This document shows positions 36,295 to 44,631 of a stretch of 59,803 nt of DNA, piece after piece. Each line of letters opens with the position of its first letter. Position 1 is the stretch's first letter. Source of the stretch: Planctomycetia bacterium. Its GTDB lineage: Bacteria; Planctomycetota; Planctomycetia; Planctomycetales; Planctomycetaceae. Made by a program: the position numbers and the translations under genes. The stretch covers positions 1 through 59,803 of the forward strand of contig JAPLNX010000518.1 in NCBI GenBank assembly GCA_026400935.1, given 5' to 3'. Below the pieces are notes generated by a model. That model saw nothing but the letters and a program-made list of their open reading frames with translations. It searched no databases and had not been told where the DNA came from.

Positions 36295-36924
36295 CTAATT
36301 TCGGGGCGATAGATGTTTCTCGATCCAGCAGATCAATGCCTGAGCCACTTTTTCCTTGGTCCCTTTCCAGCTCTCAATCGGCTGACCTGTCGCGTCAATC
36401 AATTCGACGGAATTCGTCAGTGAGCCAATTGCGCTGGGGTCATTCAGCACGACGACGTCGCAGTTCTTGGCTCGCAACTTCTGCAAAGCATTCTCGCGCG
36501 AGTTACTCGCTTCGAGAGCAAAGCCAACAATCCAACGATTCCTTTTCTGTCGTCCGAGTCCCGCAAGAACGTCATCTGTTTCGATCATCTCAATCGTGAT
36601 CGGCCCACCTGTTTTGGCAATCTTCCCGGTCACTCGATGCAACGGCTTGTAGTCGCACACAGCGGCGGCGGCGATCACTCCGTCGCATTCCGGAAACGCC
36701 GCTTCGCAGGCATTTCTCATCTCGTCGGTGGTTTGGACAGATCGAACATCGCACCCGTTCGGGGGAGTGATATCAACCGCTCCGGTGACCAAGACGACTT
36801 CGTGCCCTTTCGCAACGGCATCCGCCGCGAGTGCGTAGCCCATGCGACCGCTGCTGGCATTCGACAGATACCGAACATCATCCAAATACTCACGAGTCGG
36901 TCCCGCCGTAATTAAAATCCGCAT
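36295..36924 (-). CDS. coaB: phosphopantothenoylcysteine synthetase, stand-alone CoaB
   Basis: 209 residues from MRILITAG at 36924; a longer ORF start upstream would run across a divergent promoter. CoaB joins 4'-phosphopantothenate and cysteine in coenzyme A synthesis, with CTP or ATP as energy source. Seen: ILITAGPTREYLDDVRYLSNASSGRMGYALA (CoaB opening, with TAGxTxExID and the SSGxMG loop), VLVTGAVDI, AAAVCDYKP, KxxKTGG-like GKIAKTGGPI, and WIVGFALEASN followed by CDVVVLND (NDV-like loop). In most bacteria CoaB is fused to the decarboxylase CoaC. Here only CoaB is present; separate genes are known in other groups. Confidence 0.93.
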   Translation of the reverse strand: MRILITAGPTREYLDDVRYLSNASSGRMGYALAADAVAKGHEVVLVTGAVDITPPNGCDVRSVQTTDEMRNACEAAFPECDGVIAAAAVCDYKPLHRVTGKIAKTGGPITIEMIETDDVLAGLGRQKRNRWIVGFALEASNSRENALQKLRAKNCDVVVLNDPSAIGSLTNSVELIDATGQPIESWKGTKEKVAQALICWIEKHLSPRN

Positions 36925-37088
36925 GAATGTCACTCGCTCTCGTTCAAGCCAACCTTTCTGTTGGCATCCAGTCTTCGCGTTCAACTTGTGCGGTCGCGAG
37001 CTGATCGCGACATTGCCTGCGAACGATGATAACGCCGCCTTGAGCCTCCGCCACACGAGGCACTTCAAGCAATGTCAGGTTTGGAACG

Positions 37089-38084
37089 ATGAGCTGCCAA
37101 ATACCACAACGGTCACGAACGAATGGCGTGGTTCAAGCCGCATTACTCATCATGGCGATTTGCTGTTGTCACAGTCAGACGCTCCATGCGCAATCAATCA
37201 AGCAGCCGAGCCCAACACCTTCAACATCCAGCGACTGGCAGATTCTAATCACGCCGATCAACGTCGACGCGGCCAATCCCTGGGAGTACTCGCGGCGTTC
37301 TGGTGTTTTGAGTCCAGGCCGATCGGCATTTGGGCGAGTCTGGAATCGACCGTTTCCATCAACTACTCCTCGCCACAATGAGCTGTTCCCAACGCTGCCG
37401 CCCCCTGCCCCACATTCCGCACAAACTCACGAAACGCGACAGATCGGAACGTCCGTCATGGGGATTCCGCTCATCGCACACCTCTATGGTTCAAGCGGTC
37501 CCAAGACGCTGATCTTCGGTGCGATTCACGGGGACGAACCGACGACAGCCAGCGTGACTCGGCAACTTGTCGAACATCTCAACACTCATCCGAATGCGGT
37601 ATTGGGACGACGGGTAATCGTCATTCCCGTCGCTAATCCCGATGGGCTGGCACGTCGGACTCGAGTCAACGCGAGACAAATTGATTTGAACCGCAACTTC
37701 CCTGCGAAGAACTTCGCCGTCAGCCAGAAAGGGCGATACTTCGGTGGCGAGCAACCTGCCAGTGAACCAGAAACACAATCGCTCATTCTTTTGATCGACG
37801 ACTGGAAACCAGACCGCATCATCACGATTCACTCCATCGCTCGCGGCAAACATGGCAACAACTTCGATGGTCCAGCCGATGCACTCGCTCAACTCATGAG
37901 CCGCCACAACGGCTACGCCGTCTTGCCTTTGATCGGCTATCCAACACCCGGCAGCTTCGGCTCATGGTCGGGAATTGATCGCCAAACTCCGACAATCACT
38001 CTGGAACTCCCCAGCGACGCGACTGGTGAGACGTGTTGGCAAGAATGTCGCGAGGCTTTGTTGGCGGCGATTCGCACCGATTGA
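37089..38084 (+). CDS. secreted M14-family zinc carboxypeptidase, murein amidase-like
   Basis: 331 residues. A long N-region and hydrophobic core (about 15-35) give a signal peptide. A Pro-rich stretch precedes the peptidase (about 120-325). Zinc site: the HxxE-type motif in LIFGAIHGDEPTTA, and a later His in RIITIHSIARG. Substrate-binding ANPDGLARRTRVNARQIDLNRNFP (NPDG...R.N..DLNRNFP) is close to MpaA-type murein peptide amidases, and the general-base Glu is likely in TITLELP. MpaA removes the diaminopimelate residue from murein peptides, so a peptidoglycan-related task is plausible. It is divergent from coaB with a shared 164-bp promoter region. Confidence 0.88.
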   Translation: MSCQIPQRSRTNGVVQAALLIMAICCCHSQTLHAQSIKQPSPTPSTSSDWQILITPINVDAANPWEYSRRSGVLSPGRSAFGRVWNRPFPSTTPRHNELFPTLPPPAPHSAQTHETRQIGTSVMGIPLIAHLYGSSGPKTLIFGAIHGDEPTTASVTRQLVEHLNTHPNAVLGRRVIVIPVANPDGLARRTRVNARQIDLNRNFPAKNFAVSQKGRYFGGEQPASEPETQSLILLIDDWKPDRIITIHSIARGKHGNNFDGPADALAQLMSRHNGYAVLPLIGYPTPGSFGSWSGIDRQTPTITLELPSDATGETCWQECREALLAAIRTD

Positions 38085-38353
38085 GTTGCAGGATCGCGAG
38101 GGTGATCCGCACGGTATTTCTTTAGTGCGCGATCGAGAACGACGACCGCCAATCAGTCTCGAGGGGTGCTTGGAGATTGAATTTCGTAACTAACCGTCTA
38201 ACGAAATTATTCATCTCAAGCCAATCGGTTCTTCATTAGTCTTTGTGTCCAATCGGCTAACCTGGGCAGTCACATAGGAATTTCGCGGGCCAACGCGAAG
38301 GTGTCTCTGTTCCACGTTACTTGAGAATTTCATTTCTTAATCAGGAGCCTTCA

Positions 38354-39106
38354 ATGACCACCACGCTAGAAGGGACGAGCGGATCGTCCAGTAGCAATGA
38401 CCTCAGTTTACTGATTTCTCGCTTGGATGAATTGCAGCGACGTAGCGATGCGTTGACGACTGCATTGGAGCGATCACGGCAGACACGCCGAATGATCATG
38501 ATTGCGTTTCTGGCCTTTGTGCTCATAGCCGGCTGGCGTTTCTATGCACTCGCCAACACGATCCGCAGCAAGGAGTACCAAGACCGCCTGATGGTCGCGT
38601 TACAGAAGTCGGTTGCCACGAATCAGGACACGTTCTCGAAAGAGGCTCAACGACTCGTTGATGGAATCACTCCTGTGGTGACCACGGCCTTTACCGATCA
38701 AGGCAAAAAAGATTTGCCGCTGTTCATGCAGGTGATCGACAAGGAACGTCAACTCCTGATGGATGGGATGCCGCAGCGGATGTCAGATCGTGTTGAAAAG
38801 CATCACCATACCATGCTTCGCCGTCACGAGAAGTTGATTCAGACTGAGTTCCCAACAGTTCAGAACGCTGAAGTGCGCGATCGCATGATGGCAAATGTCT
38901 GCACCGCTTTGGATCGCCTGATTAAGAAGTATTACGTCGATGAATTTCAGAAGGAGTTCCAAAAGATGTCAACATCGTGGAATGACTTCCCGCCTGCTGA
39001 TGTGCCGGGGGCGGGAGACTCGCCACTCGAAGAACAATTGTTGGGTGAATTGATGGACTTGGTTGCCGTGAAGATGTCACGGCATCAAACTGCCACCGCA
39101 CCGTGA
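38354..39106 (+). CDS. coiled-coil membrane protein, first of a pair
   Basis: 250 residues from ATG at 38354, with AGGAG just ahead. The chain is: Ser/Gly-rich N-terminus, short coiled coil (about 15-45, LSLLISRLDELQRRSDALTTALERSR), one membrane segment (about 48-66, MIMIAFLAFVLIAGWRFYAL), then a long mainly helical part with heptad-like spacing to about 225. No catalytic residues or recognised family. The arrangement (short cytosolic coil, one helix, long coil) is the same as the next gene, 74 bp downstream, and I suspect the two form a complex. The function is unknown. Confidence 0.7.
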   Translation: MTTTLEGTSGSSSSNDLSLLISRLDELQRRSDALTTALERSRQTRRMIMIAFLAFVLIAGWRFYALANTIRSKEYQDRLMVALQKSVATNQDTFSKEAQRLVDGITPVVTTAFTDQGKKDLPLFMQVIDKERQLLMDGMPQRMSDRVEKHHHTMLRRHEKLIQTEFPTVQNAEVRDRMMANVCTALDRLIKKYYVDEFQKEFQKMSTSWNDFPPADVPGAGDSPLEEQLLGELMDLVAVKMSRHQTATAP

Positions 39107-39180
39107 GGCCAACTCCCAATTGTTTGATTTCCACAATTCATTGTGACGACCAATCGGTCGCTCTTACAGAAGGTTTTTTC

Positions 39181-40059
39181 ATGAGCACACCAACTCCAAG
39201 TTCTTCAGCCGCGTCAGCTCAAGGTCTCGCAAGTCGTATTGATCAACTCACAAAGCAAATTGCCCAGCACGAAACGGCGACAAAACGCGCGGCGAGCACA
39301 ATGGGAACGGTCGGGCTGCTCTCGCTGGTTTTGCTCTCGGTGTACTTCTTCTATGGATACGTGCAGATTGCCGAACTGCTCGAACCAAACGAATTGGTTC
39401 CGCTTGGTGCTAGCATGTTGGAGAGCAACCTTCCCGCAGCACGCCATGCGATTATCAAACAGGTTTCGGATTCCGCACCGGCATGGGCTGAGCAAGTCAG
39501 CCAGCAAGCAAGAGGCGCATTGCCGTCACTCCGAACGAAGCTTGAAGATTATGTCATGGAGCAAACCGACGTTTTGCTTGGACAAGCAACGAGTGTAACC
39601 GAACAGCAGTTTCAAAAGACGATCCAAGAAAATCGTGAACTGCTCGATCGTGGGTTCAAAGAACTCGCAGCCAGTGAAAACCTGTCGGAAGAAGTTCTCA
39701 ATACGCTCGTCATCGCGCTCGAACAACAACTGCAAGCGGACATGAAATCGCAAGCAGAAACAGTTTTGGAAACGCTGCGTCACCTCAGTGACCGTGTCAA
39801 GCGTTTGGAGGTTGGTAAAAGTAACGACGAAGAAGAACGGATCGAGCGACGAGTCCTCATGTTGGCTCGACGGCTCCAGTTGAACGAAGCCGATCCACGT
39901 CCGATTCACGCCCCCGTTGTGACGTCGATAATTACAGAAAAGCCTGCAATCAAGGATGAGTCATCCGGCAATAAGTCCGATAAGGACGTCGAAACGAAGG
40001 CTCCAGAATCGAAAGTCGAATCGTCCGCGAATGAGAACAGCAACGTTGACAACAAGTAA
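39181..40059 (+). CDS. coiled-coil membrane protein, second of a pair
   Basis: 292 residues from ATG at 39181 (AGAAGG upstream). The layout echoes its neighbour: Ser/Ala-rich N-terminus, a coil (about 17-40, LASRIDQLTKQIAQHETATKR), one membrane segment (about 46-62, VGLLSLVLLSVYFFYGY), then a long coiled-coil region (about 85-225) and a disordered charged tail (about 245-292, Lys/Glu/Ser-rich). No enzyme motif is present. It is likely on one transcript with the previous gene, since the gap is 74 bp and a terminator hairpin follows. Function unknown. Confidence 0.7.
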   Translation: MSTPTPSSSAASAQGLASRIDQLTKQIAQHETATKRAASTMGTVGLLSLVLLSVYFFYGYVQIAELLEPNELVPLGASMLESNLPAARHAIIKQVSDSAPAWAEQVSQQARGALPSLRTKLEDYVMEQTDVLLGQATSVTEQQFQKTIQENRELLDRGFKELAASENLSEEVLNTLVIALEQQLQADMKSQAETVLETLRHLSDRVKRLEVGKSNDEEERIERRVLMLARRLQLNEADPRPIHAPVVTSIITEKPAIKDESSGNKSDKDVETKAPESKVESSANENSNVDNK

Positions 40060-40072
40060 TACGACTTCAAAC

Positions 40073-40113
40073 CGAGGCGAGTTAATGGTGTCGCACATCA
40101 CTAACTCGCCTCG
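40073..40113. terminator. hairpin terminator after the coiled-coil pair
   Basis: CGAGGCGAGTTA (40073-40084) pairs with TAACTCGCCTCG (40102-40113), followed by TTTCTGTTTCG. A 12-bp perfect stem with a T-rich 3' side. Confidence 0.85.
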
Positions 40114-40156
40114 TTTCTGTTTCGTTCCGCTCAGTTAGATGGCTATTCGACGCAGT

Positions 40157-40651
40157 TCAAGCAATCCACTCGCCGACGATCTCCTTGACCTCTTCAAACT
40201 CCAGCGTGTCGTGAGCCATCAAGTTGTCAGCGAGATCGGCGATCGCTGACCAGTTTGGTTCCGAATCCATCATCTGACGCAGCTCGACCGTGGTCTGTTC
40301 GAGGTATTCGAGCCGTCGCCGAGGATTGTCGACGAGCTGTTCGGCAAAAGCCCAAGCCGCTTTCCAGTCAGCGGCCCATTCGGCAACCAGTCCGGGGTGA
40401 AACGGATCGCCGCTGTAAAGCATCTCGGCCACAGGCCCCGCCAGCGAAACCTGAATCGCCCGCTCTCGATACTGACGTTCGGTTAATCGAGACATCCGCC
40501 AGACAATCTGAGTGTCGCCGAACCGTCTCGGCCCGTCGTCGTTGTCTGGTTCGATCGTCACTGAACGGACCTTCGCACCCAGATAGATTGCCATGAAGGC
40601 ATGCCCCGCTTCGTGATACGCAGTGAGTTCGACAGATTGTTCACCGAGCAT
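40157..40651 (-). CDS. orphan M41 (FtsH-type) peptidase-domain protein with HEAGH
   Basis: 164 residues from MLGEQSVELT at 40651, where AGGAG lies 11 bases upstream; a longer start at 40726 falls in a repeat. Residues 8-30 read ELTAYHEAGHAFMAIYLGA, containing the zinc motif HEAGH (13-17), then VRSVTIEPDNDDGPRRFG, the family pattern after that motif, and VSLAGPVAEMLYSG (AGxxAE, as in FtsH). This is the M41 metallopeptidase domain alone, without the AAA+ ATPase or membrane parts of FtsH. Similar orphan proteins are known in bacteria, with unclear roles. The C-terminal half is helical. Confidence 0.78.
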   Translation of the reverse strand: MLGEQSVELTAYHEAGHAFMAIYLGAKVRSVTIEPDNDDGPRRFGDTQIVWRMSRLTERQYRERAIQVSLAGPVAEMLYSGDPFHPGLVAEWAADWKAAWAFAEQLVDNPRRRLEYLEQTTVELRQMMDSEPNWSAIADLADNLMAHDTLEFEEVKEIVGEWIA

Positions 40652-40710
40652 GTTGGGGTGTGCTCCTGAAAAACAGCAATTCCACGGCAGCAACGAGGGC
40701 TTGAAACGCA

Positions 40711-40771
40711 GAGGCACAGAGAACACCGAGAAGAGAAAATGCAGCCCTCCTCTCCGTGACCTCTGTGCCTC
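40711..40771. repeat. diverged palindromic copy of the CACAAAGACACAAAGGCACG family
   Basis: GAGGCACAGAG (40711-40721) faces CTCTGTGCCTC (40761-40771), a perfect 11-bp inverted pair. It lies between the SIAE stop and the HEAGH-protein start. Confidence 0.6.
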
Positions 40772-40786
40772 AATTCACTGTTTGAA

Positions 40787-42820
40787 CTACTTCAACTCCT
40801 GAATCCGAATGCGGCGGTACTCCATTTGGCCTCGATCGGCTTCGAGCCCGATGGGGCCGGTGGGCGGCAGCTCGTTCGGGAACTTCAGTTCTTCGCCGTT
40901 GCAGGTGCAGGTTGCGACTTTGCCTTTCACGATCACTTCGATCTCGTTCCAGTCCTGCGGCTTGTAGTTCTTCAATTCCTTGTACGGACCCGCGACCAAG
41001 TAATCGCGACACTGAAGCTGAGGCTTACGCAGGAAAATGCCGCTGTCGGCATTCACACCCGCGCGGAATTCGAGCTTCAAATGGAAGTCATTCGGGAACT
41101 CACGTGTCGTCCATAACTGAGCGAGACCTTTGCCCGGATTCACGACGATGCGGCCATCGCGCGCGGTGTAGCGACCGTCACTCGCGCTGGACATGTCTTT
41201 GAACTCGGGACCGTTAGCGTAGTGCCAACCGGTGAGATCCTTGAGGTTGAGCAACAACTCAAACCCCTCTTCGAGCTTCCAGGCTTTGTCACTTTGAAAC
41301 GGGGACGCGGGCAGACCGTCTTTGTTCCACAAGCGGCCTTCGGGCACGTTGGTCCAACCGTAGCGGACCTGAACAGGAGCACTGACCGCATCGCTCGAAA
41401 CGACGACAGTGTCGCCGACGATCTCGGCTTTCGCTTCGACGAATTTTTCATCGGCACCGGCAATGGAAAAGCCTTTGAGGCCGCCTTCCTTAGCAACCAA
41501 TCCGCCGCCCACATGCTTGAAGCTAAGCGTCGCTTTGTTGCCGCTGACGCTGATCGCATCGTAGTCCGGTCCTGAGTATTCAATCTTCTCGCCATAAGCG
41601 AGTGCCCGCGCCGCGACCGACAGTCGGACGCCAATCGGTTGCTTCTGTCGCGGATGAATGTCAGCTGCGTCACCGATATCGATCGTCACCGCCATCGCCG
41701 TGTTCTGCGTCGTCTGCACAGTGATTCGCTGAGCCTCACGGACTTCCGGGGTCATGTTGTTGTGCGGCGCAATCTGCACGAACAAGAACGGGAAATCTCC
41801 TTGCCCCCAGGCTTTTCGCCAACTGGTAATCATCGCCGGGAACAGCGTTTGATATTCCTTACCACGTGCTGAGTTCGACTCTCCCTGATACCAGATCGCC
41901 CCTTTGATCGCGTAGGGTTGCAGCGGTGCGATCGAGCCGTTGTACAAGCCCGTCGGACGATTGCTGCTCATCGCTGGATTCTGTGGCGGCTGCGGCTTCC
42001 TCGGCTCTGGCTTCTTGTCAGCCTTCGCTTTTGCGACCGCCTCTTCATGTCGCTTAAGCAACATTGGTTCGCGTTGTTTGTAGTCTTCCAACTGTTTCGC
42101 ATAGCCAGCGATCTGCTCGGCATGTTTATCAAACAGCGGCTTGAGAGTCGGGTTCGCTTCGAGATCAGCCTTCGCGGTCCATGCTTCGGCCACTGTTCCA
42201 CCGACCGCCGACTTAATGAGACCCACAGGGACCCCCAACTTCTGACGCAACTCTTTTCCAAAGAAGTACGCGACCGCCGAGAAGCCGGTCGCACTCTCCG
42301 GCGAATCGACCGCCCACGAGCCACCGATCGAGTCCTGCGGCTCATCGACCGCACGAGCCGCCGCCGCAAACAACCTCAACTGAGAATCACCCGCCGCTTT
42401 GATCGCCGCTTCGCCGAGGACCGAATTCTTCAAACCGAACGCCATGTTCGACTGACCGCTGCAAACCCAAACTTCGCCAACAAGCACGTCTTCTCGCTTG
42501 AGCGTTTCGTTGGACGGTTCCGACTTCACCGTCAACACTCGACCTTCCGTTGACGCCGCCAACGGATCGAGCTTCGTCAGCCACTTGCCATCTTTGTCAG
42601 CGGTGGCGGCCTTCTCTTGCCCACCAAATTGAACCGTGACTTTCTGCCCTGGTTCCGCCTTTCCCCAAACGGGAACGGCCATGTCACGCTGCAAGACCGC
42701 ATGATCGGTCAACAAACTGCCGAGTGATAACTTCTCCGCAGCACTTAGCGGAGTAGACAACAACGAAAAAACGACCAGCGTCCAAGCCAGTTGCCGAGGG
42801 ATCAAAGGCAGAGCTTTCAT
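40787..42820 (-). CDS. sialate O-acetylesterase fused to a DUF1080 domain
   Basis: 677 residues. Signal peptide (about 1-28, QLAWTLVVFSLLSTPLSAAE). The esterase part (about 30-500) has the SIAE nucleophile WVCSGQSNM (Ser124), KSAVGGTVAEAW, GAIWYQGESNS and PFLFVQIAPHNN, which are hallmark blocks of sialate O-acetylesterases that remove acetyl groups from sugars. The last 170 residues are DUF1080, the 3-keto-disaccharide hydrolase family: FELLLNLKDLTGWHYANG, then FRAGVNADSGIFLRKP and DWNEIEVIVKGKVATCTCNGEEL. The fusion suggests combined action on modified polysaccharide. Start with GGAG upstream. It is a plausible polysaccharide-degradation enzyme of planctomycetes. Confidence 0.93.
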   Translation of the reverse strand: MKALPLIPRQLAWTLVVFSLLSTPLSAAEKLSLGSLLTDHAVLQRDMAVPVWGKAEPGQKVTVQFGGQEKAATADKDGKWLTKLDPLAASTEGRVLTVKSEPSNETLKREDVLVGEVWVCSGQSNMAFGLKNSVLGEAAIKAAGDSQLRLFAAAARAVDEPQDSIGGSWAVDSPESATGFSAVAYFFGKELRQKLGVPVGLIKSAVGGTVAEAWTAKADLEANPTLKPLFDKHAEQIAGYAKQLEDYKQREPMLLKRHEEAVAKAKADKKPEPRKPQPPQNPAMSSNRPTGLYNGSIAPLQPYAIKGAIWYQGESNSARGKEYQTLFPAMITSWRKAWGQGDFPFLFVQIAPHNNMTPEVREAQRITVQTTQNTAMAVTIDIGDAADIHPRQKQPIGVRLSVAARALAYGEKIEYSGPDYDAISVSGNKATLSFKHVGGGLVAKEGGLKGFSIAGADEKFVEAKAEIVGDTVVVSSDAVSAPVQVRYGWTNVPEGRLWNKDGLPASPFQSDKAWKLEEGFELLLNLKDLTGWHYANGPEFKDMSSASDGRYTARDGRIVVNPGKGLAQLWTTREFPNDFHLKLEFRAGVNADSGIFLRKPQLQCRDYLVAGPYKELKNYKPQDWNEIEVIVKGKVATCTCNGEELKFPNELPPTGPIGLEADRGQMEYRRIRIQELK

Positions 42821-42935
42821 AAGCGAGCATCTCCAGTTCGAGGTTGTGAATCAAAAACAACGGCGGGAGATATAACCCACTCGGAGCATTCCGGCGAGTA
42901 GCGTGAAGCACACCGTTGGTGGCGTCCAACAACCT

Positions 42936-44315
42936 CTAGCTGAGCTCGTCGATCGGTGTGCCGAAGGGAAGCGTCGGGATCGGGCGGCCCGCGCGGTTGA
43001 CGTATTGGCGATGAATGTCGACGCCGAGGTGGCGGTAGATCGTGGCCAAGACATCTTGAGGAGCTTTCGGATTCGTCTTCGGGAAGGCCGCTTTCGCATC
43101 GGACTCACCGACGACTCGACCACCTTTGACGGGACCGCCGGCTAGCACGGCGCTGAAGACGTTCGGGTAGTGGTCTCGACCGGCATTCGCGTTGACTCGC
43201 GGCGTCCGACCGAATTCGCCCCAACCAACAACGAGCGTCGTATCCATCAAACCGCGTTGAGTGAGGTCTTCCATCAGTGCCGAGAACGCTCGGTCCCAAC
43301 GCGGCAAAAAGCCGAGTCGCAGCGATTCAAAGCCTTTCACGTGCGTGTCCCACCAACGTAGGTCAACGGTCACGATGCGGACGCCAGCTTCGACCAAACG
43401 TCGAGCAAGGAGAATACGTTGACTCCAGGCTGGGGCCCCGCAGCGATCGGCAGCCTTCGGATCGAACGCAGGCATGAAGCCATAGCGTTCGCGAATCGCT
43501 CGTGGTTCGGCATCAAGATTGAATGCCTCGCGAGCGGAATTGGAATTCAGAATACCCCAAGCGTTCTGCTGGAAACGATCCATAGCCGCCATCTGACCCG
43601 TGCGATCAACCTCGGCTTGAATGCGATCAAAACCTTGCAGAATCTCACGACGTGAGCCGAGCCGAGTGGCCGAAATTCCCTCTGCGAGCGCGAAGTTCGG
43701 AACTTGGAACGGGCCGTCTTGGGCTGGATCGGCGAGCGTTTCAAACGGCTTGTGAGCGACTCCCAAATAGGCCGAATTGGTTCCTGGCACCATTTTGGGA
43801 ACCATCACGTAAGCAGGGAGGTCACGATTCAGATGACCGAGTTGTTCGGAGACGATGCTGCCGCAACTCGGATGAATGTTCTCGTCGGCATTCGGGCCGG
43901 AGTTGTAACCGGTGAAACACATTTGATCGCCAGTGGAATGTCCTGCGTCGTGATGATTTAAGCTGCGGACGATCGACCATTGATCCATGCAGGCGGCAGA
44001 CATCGGTAGCATGTCAGACAACATGATGCCTGGAACCTTGGTTGGGATCACACCGAACTCGCCGCGGTACTCAACGGGAGCTTCCGGCTTCGGATCCCAC
44101 ATGTCTTGATGTGCTGGCCCGCCGCGCATCCACAAAATGATGACCGAGTTCTTACTCGTTGACGCAGTCGGTCCCGCTTGTGCCTCACTGCGCAGCAGGT
44201 CCGACAGCGAAAGTCCGCTCGCGCCCAAACCGAGCATCCCCGCCTTGATGAAGCTACGGCGGTTCAAGAGGCTTTGTTGAAACTCGGAACATCCGATGCG
44301 ATTGGTCGCAGTCAT
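42936..44315 (-). CDS. DUF1501 (sulfatase-like) exported protein
   Basis: 459 residues from MTATNR at 44315, where GAGG lies upstream. Signal region NRRSFIKAGMLGLGASGLSLSDLL is twin-arginine-like. The mature part is DUF1501: VIILWMRGGPAHQDMWDPKPEAPVEYRGEF (the family's metal and Asp-containing opening), MLSDMLPMSAACMDQWSIVRSLNHHDAGHSTG, and VVGWGEFGRTPRVNANAGRDHYP. The fold is alkaline-phosphatase/sulfatase-like. Planctomycetes carry many copies, usually beside DUF1549/DUF1553 cytochrome-like genes; none is seen here. The enzyme's reaction is not known. Confidence 0.92.
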   Translation of the reverse strand: MTATNRIGCSEFQQSLLNRRSFIKAGMLGLGASGLSLSDLLRSEAQAGPTASTSKNSVIILWMRGGPAHQDMWDPKPEAPVEYRGEFGVIPTKVPGIMLSDMLPMSAACMDQWSIVRSLNHHDAGHSTGDQMCFTGYNSGPNADENIHPSCGSIVSEQLGHLNRDLPAYVMVPKMVPGTNSAYLGVAHKPFETLADPAQDGPFQVPNFALAEGISATRLGSRREILQGFDRIQAEVDRTGQMAAMDRFQQNAWGILNSNSAREAFNLDAEPRAIRERYGFMPAFDPKAADRCGAPAWSQRILLARRLVEAGVRIVTVDLRWWDTHVKGFESLRLGFLPRWDRAFSALMEDLTQRGLMDTTLVVGWGEFGRTPRVNANAGRDHYPNVFSAVLAGGPVKGGRVVGESDAKAAFPKTNPKAPQDVLATIYRHLGVDIHRQYVNRAGRPIPTLPFGTPIDELS

Positions 44316-44491
44316 GAGTCGTCCCTCAATCAAAGAGGTGGGCCGAAGCGAGGAAGTTTGCTGGTTTTCAGCGGCGAGGCCATGTGGCAGGGGCAGTAGA
44401 GTTATCGGAAGTTGGAGCTGACATCAAGAAGCTCGGATGTGTTTACAGCACAATTGAGGCGGTCGCCAGCTAATTATAGGGTTGATAAAAG

Positions 44492-44556
44492 GTAGTGTAG
44501 GCGACTCGGCTACGCCTCTCTCCGAACAACCTCACAGGCGAGCCGCCTGTGCTACG
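44492..44556. repeat. palindromic element (GTAGCACAGGCGGCTCGCC family), copy 2
   Basis: A left arm starting GTAGTGTAGGCGACTCGGC at 44492 faces GCGAGCCGCCTGTGCTAC, ending at 44556. The arms are imperfect. It resembles the element at 4739-4818. It lies about 75 bp ahead of guaB and may overlap its promoter. Confidence 0.55.
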
Positions 44557-44631
44557 ACTTTTTTGTCGGGCTGCTATCATCCGTCTTCGGCTGGAATTTT
44601 TGGTGTTTGACTTCGGATGGAGTGCTTGACG

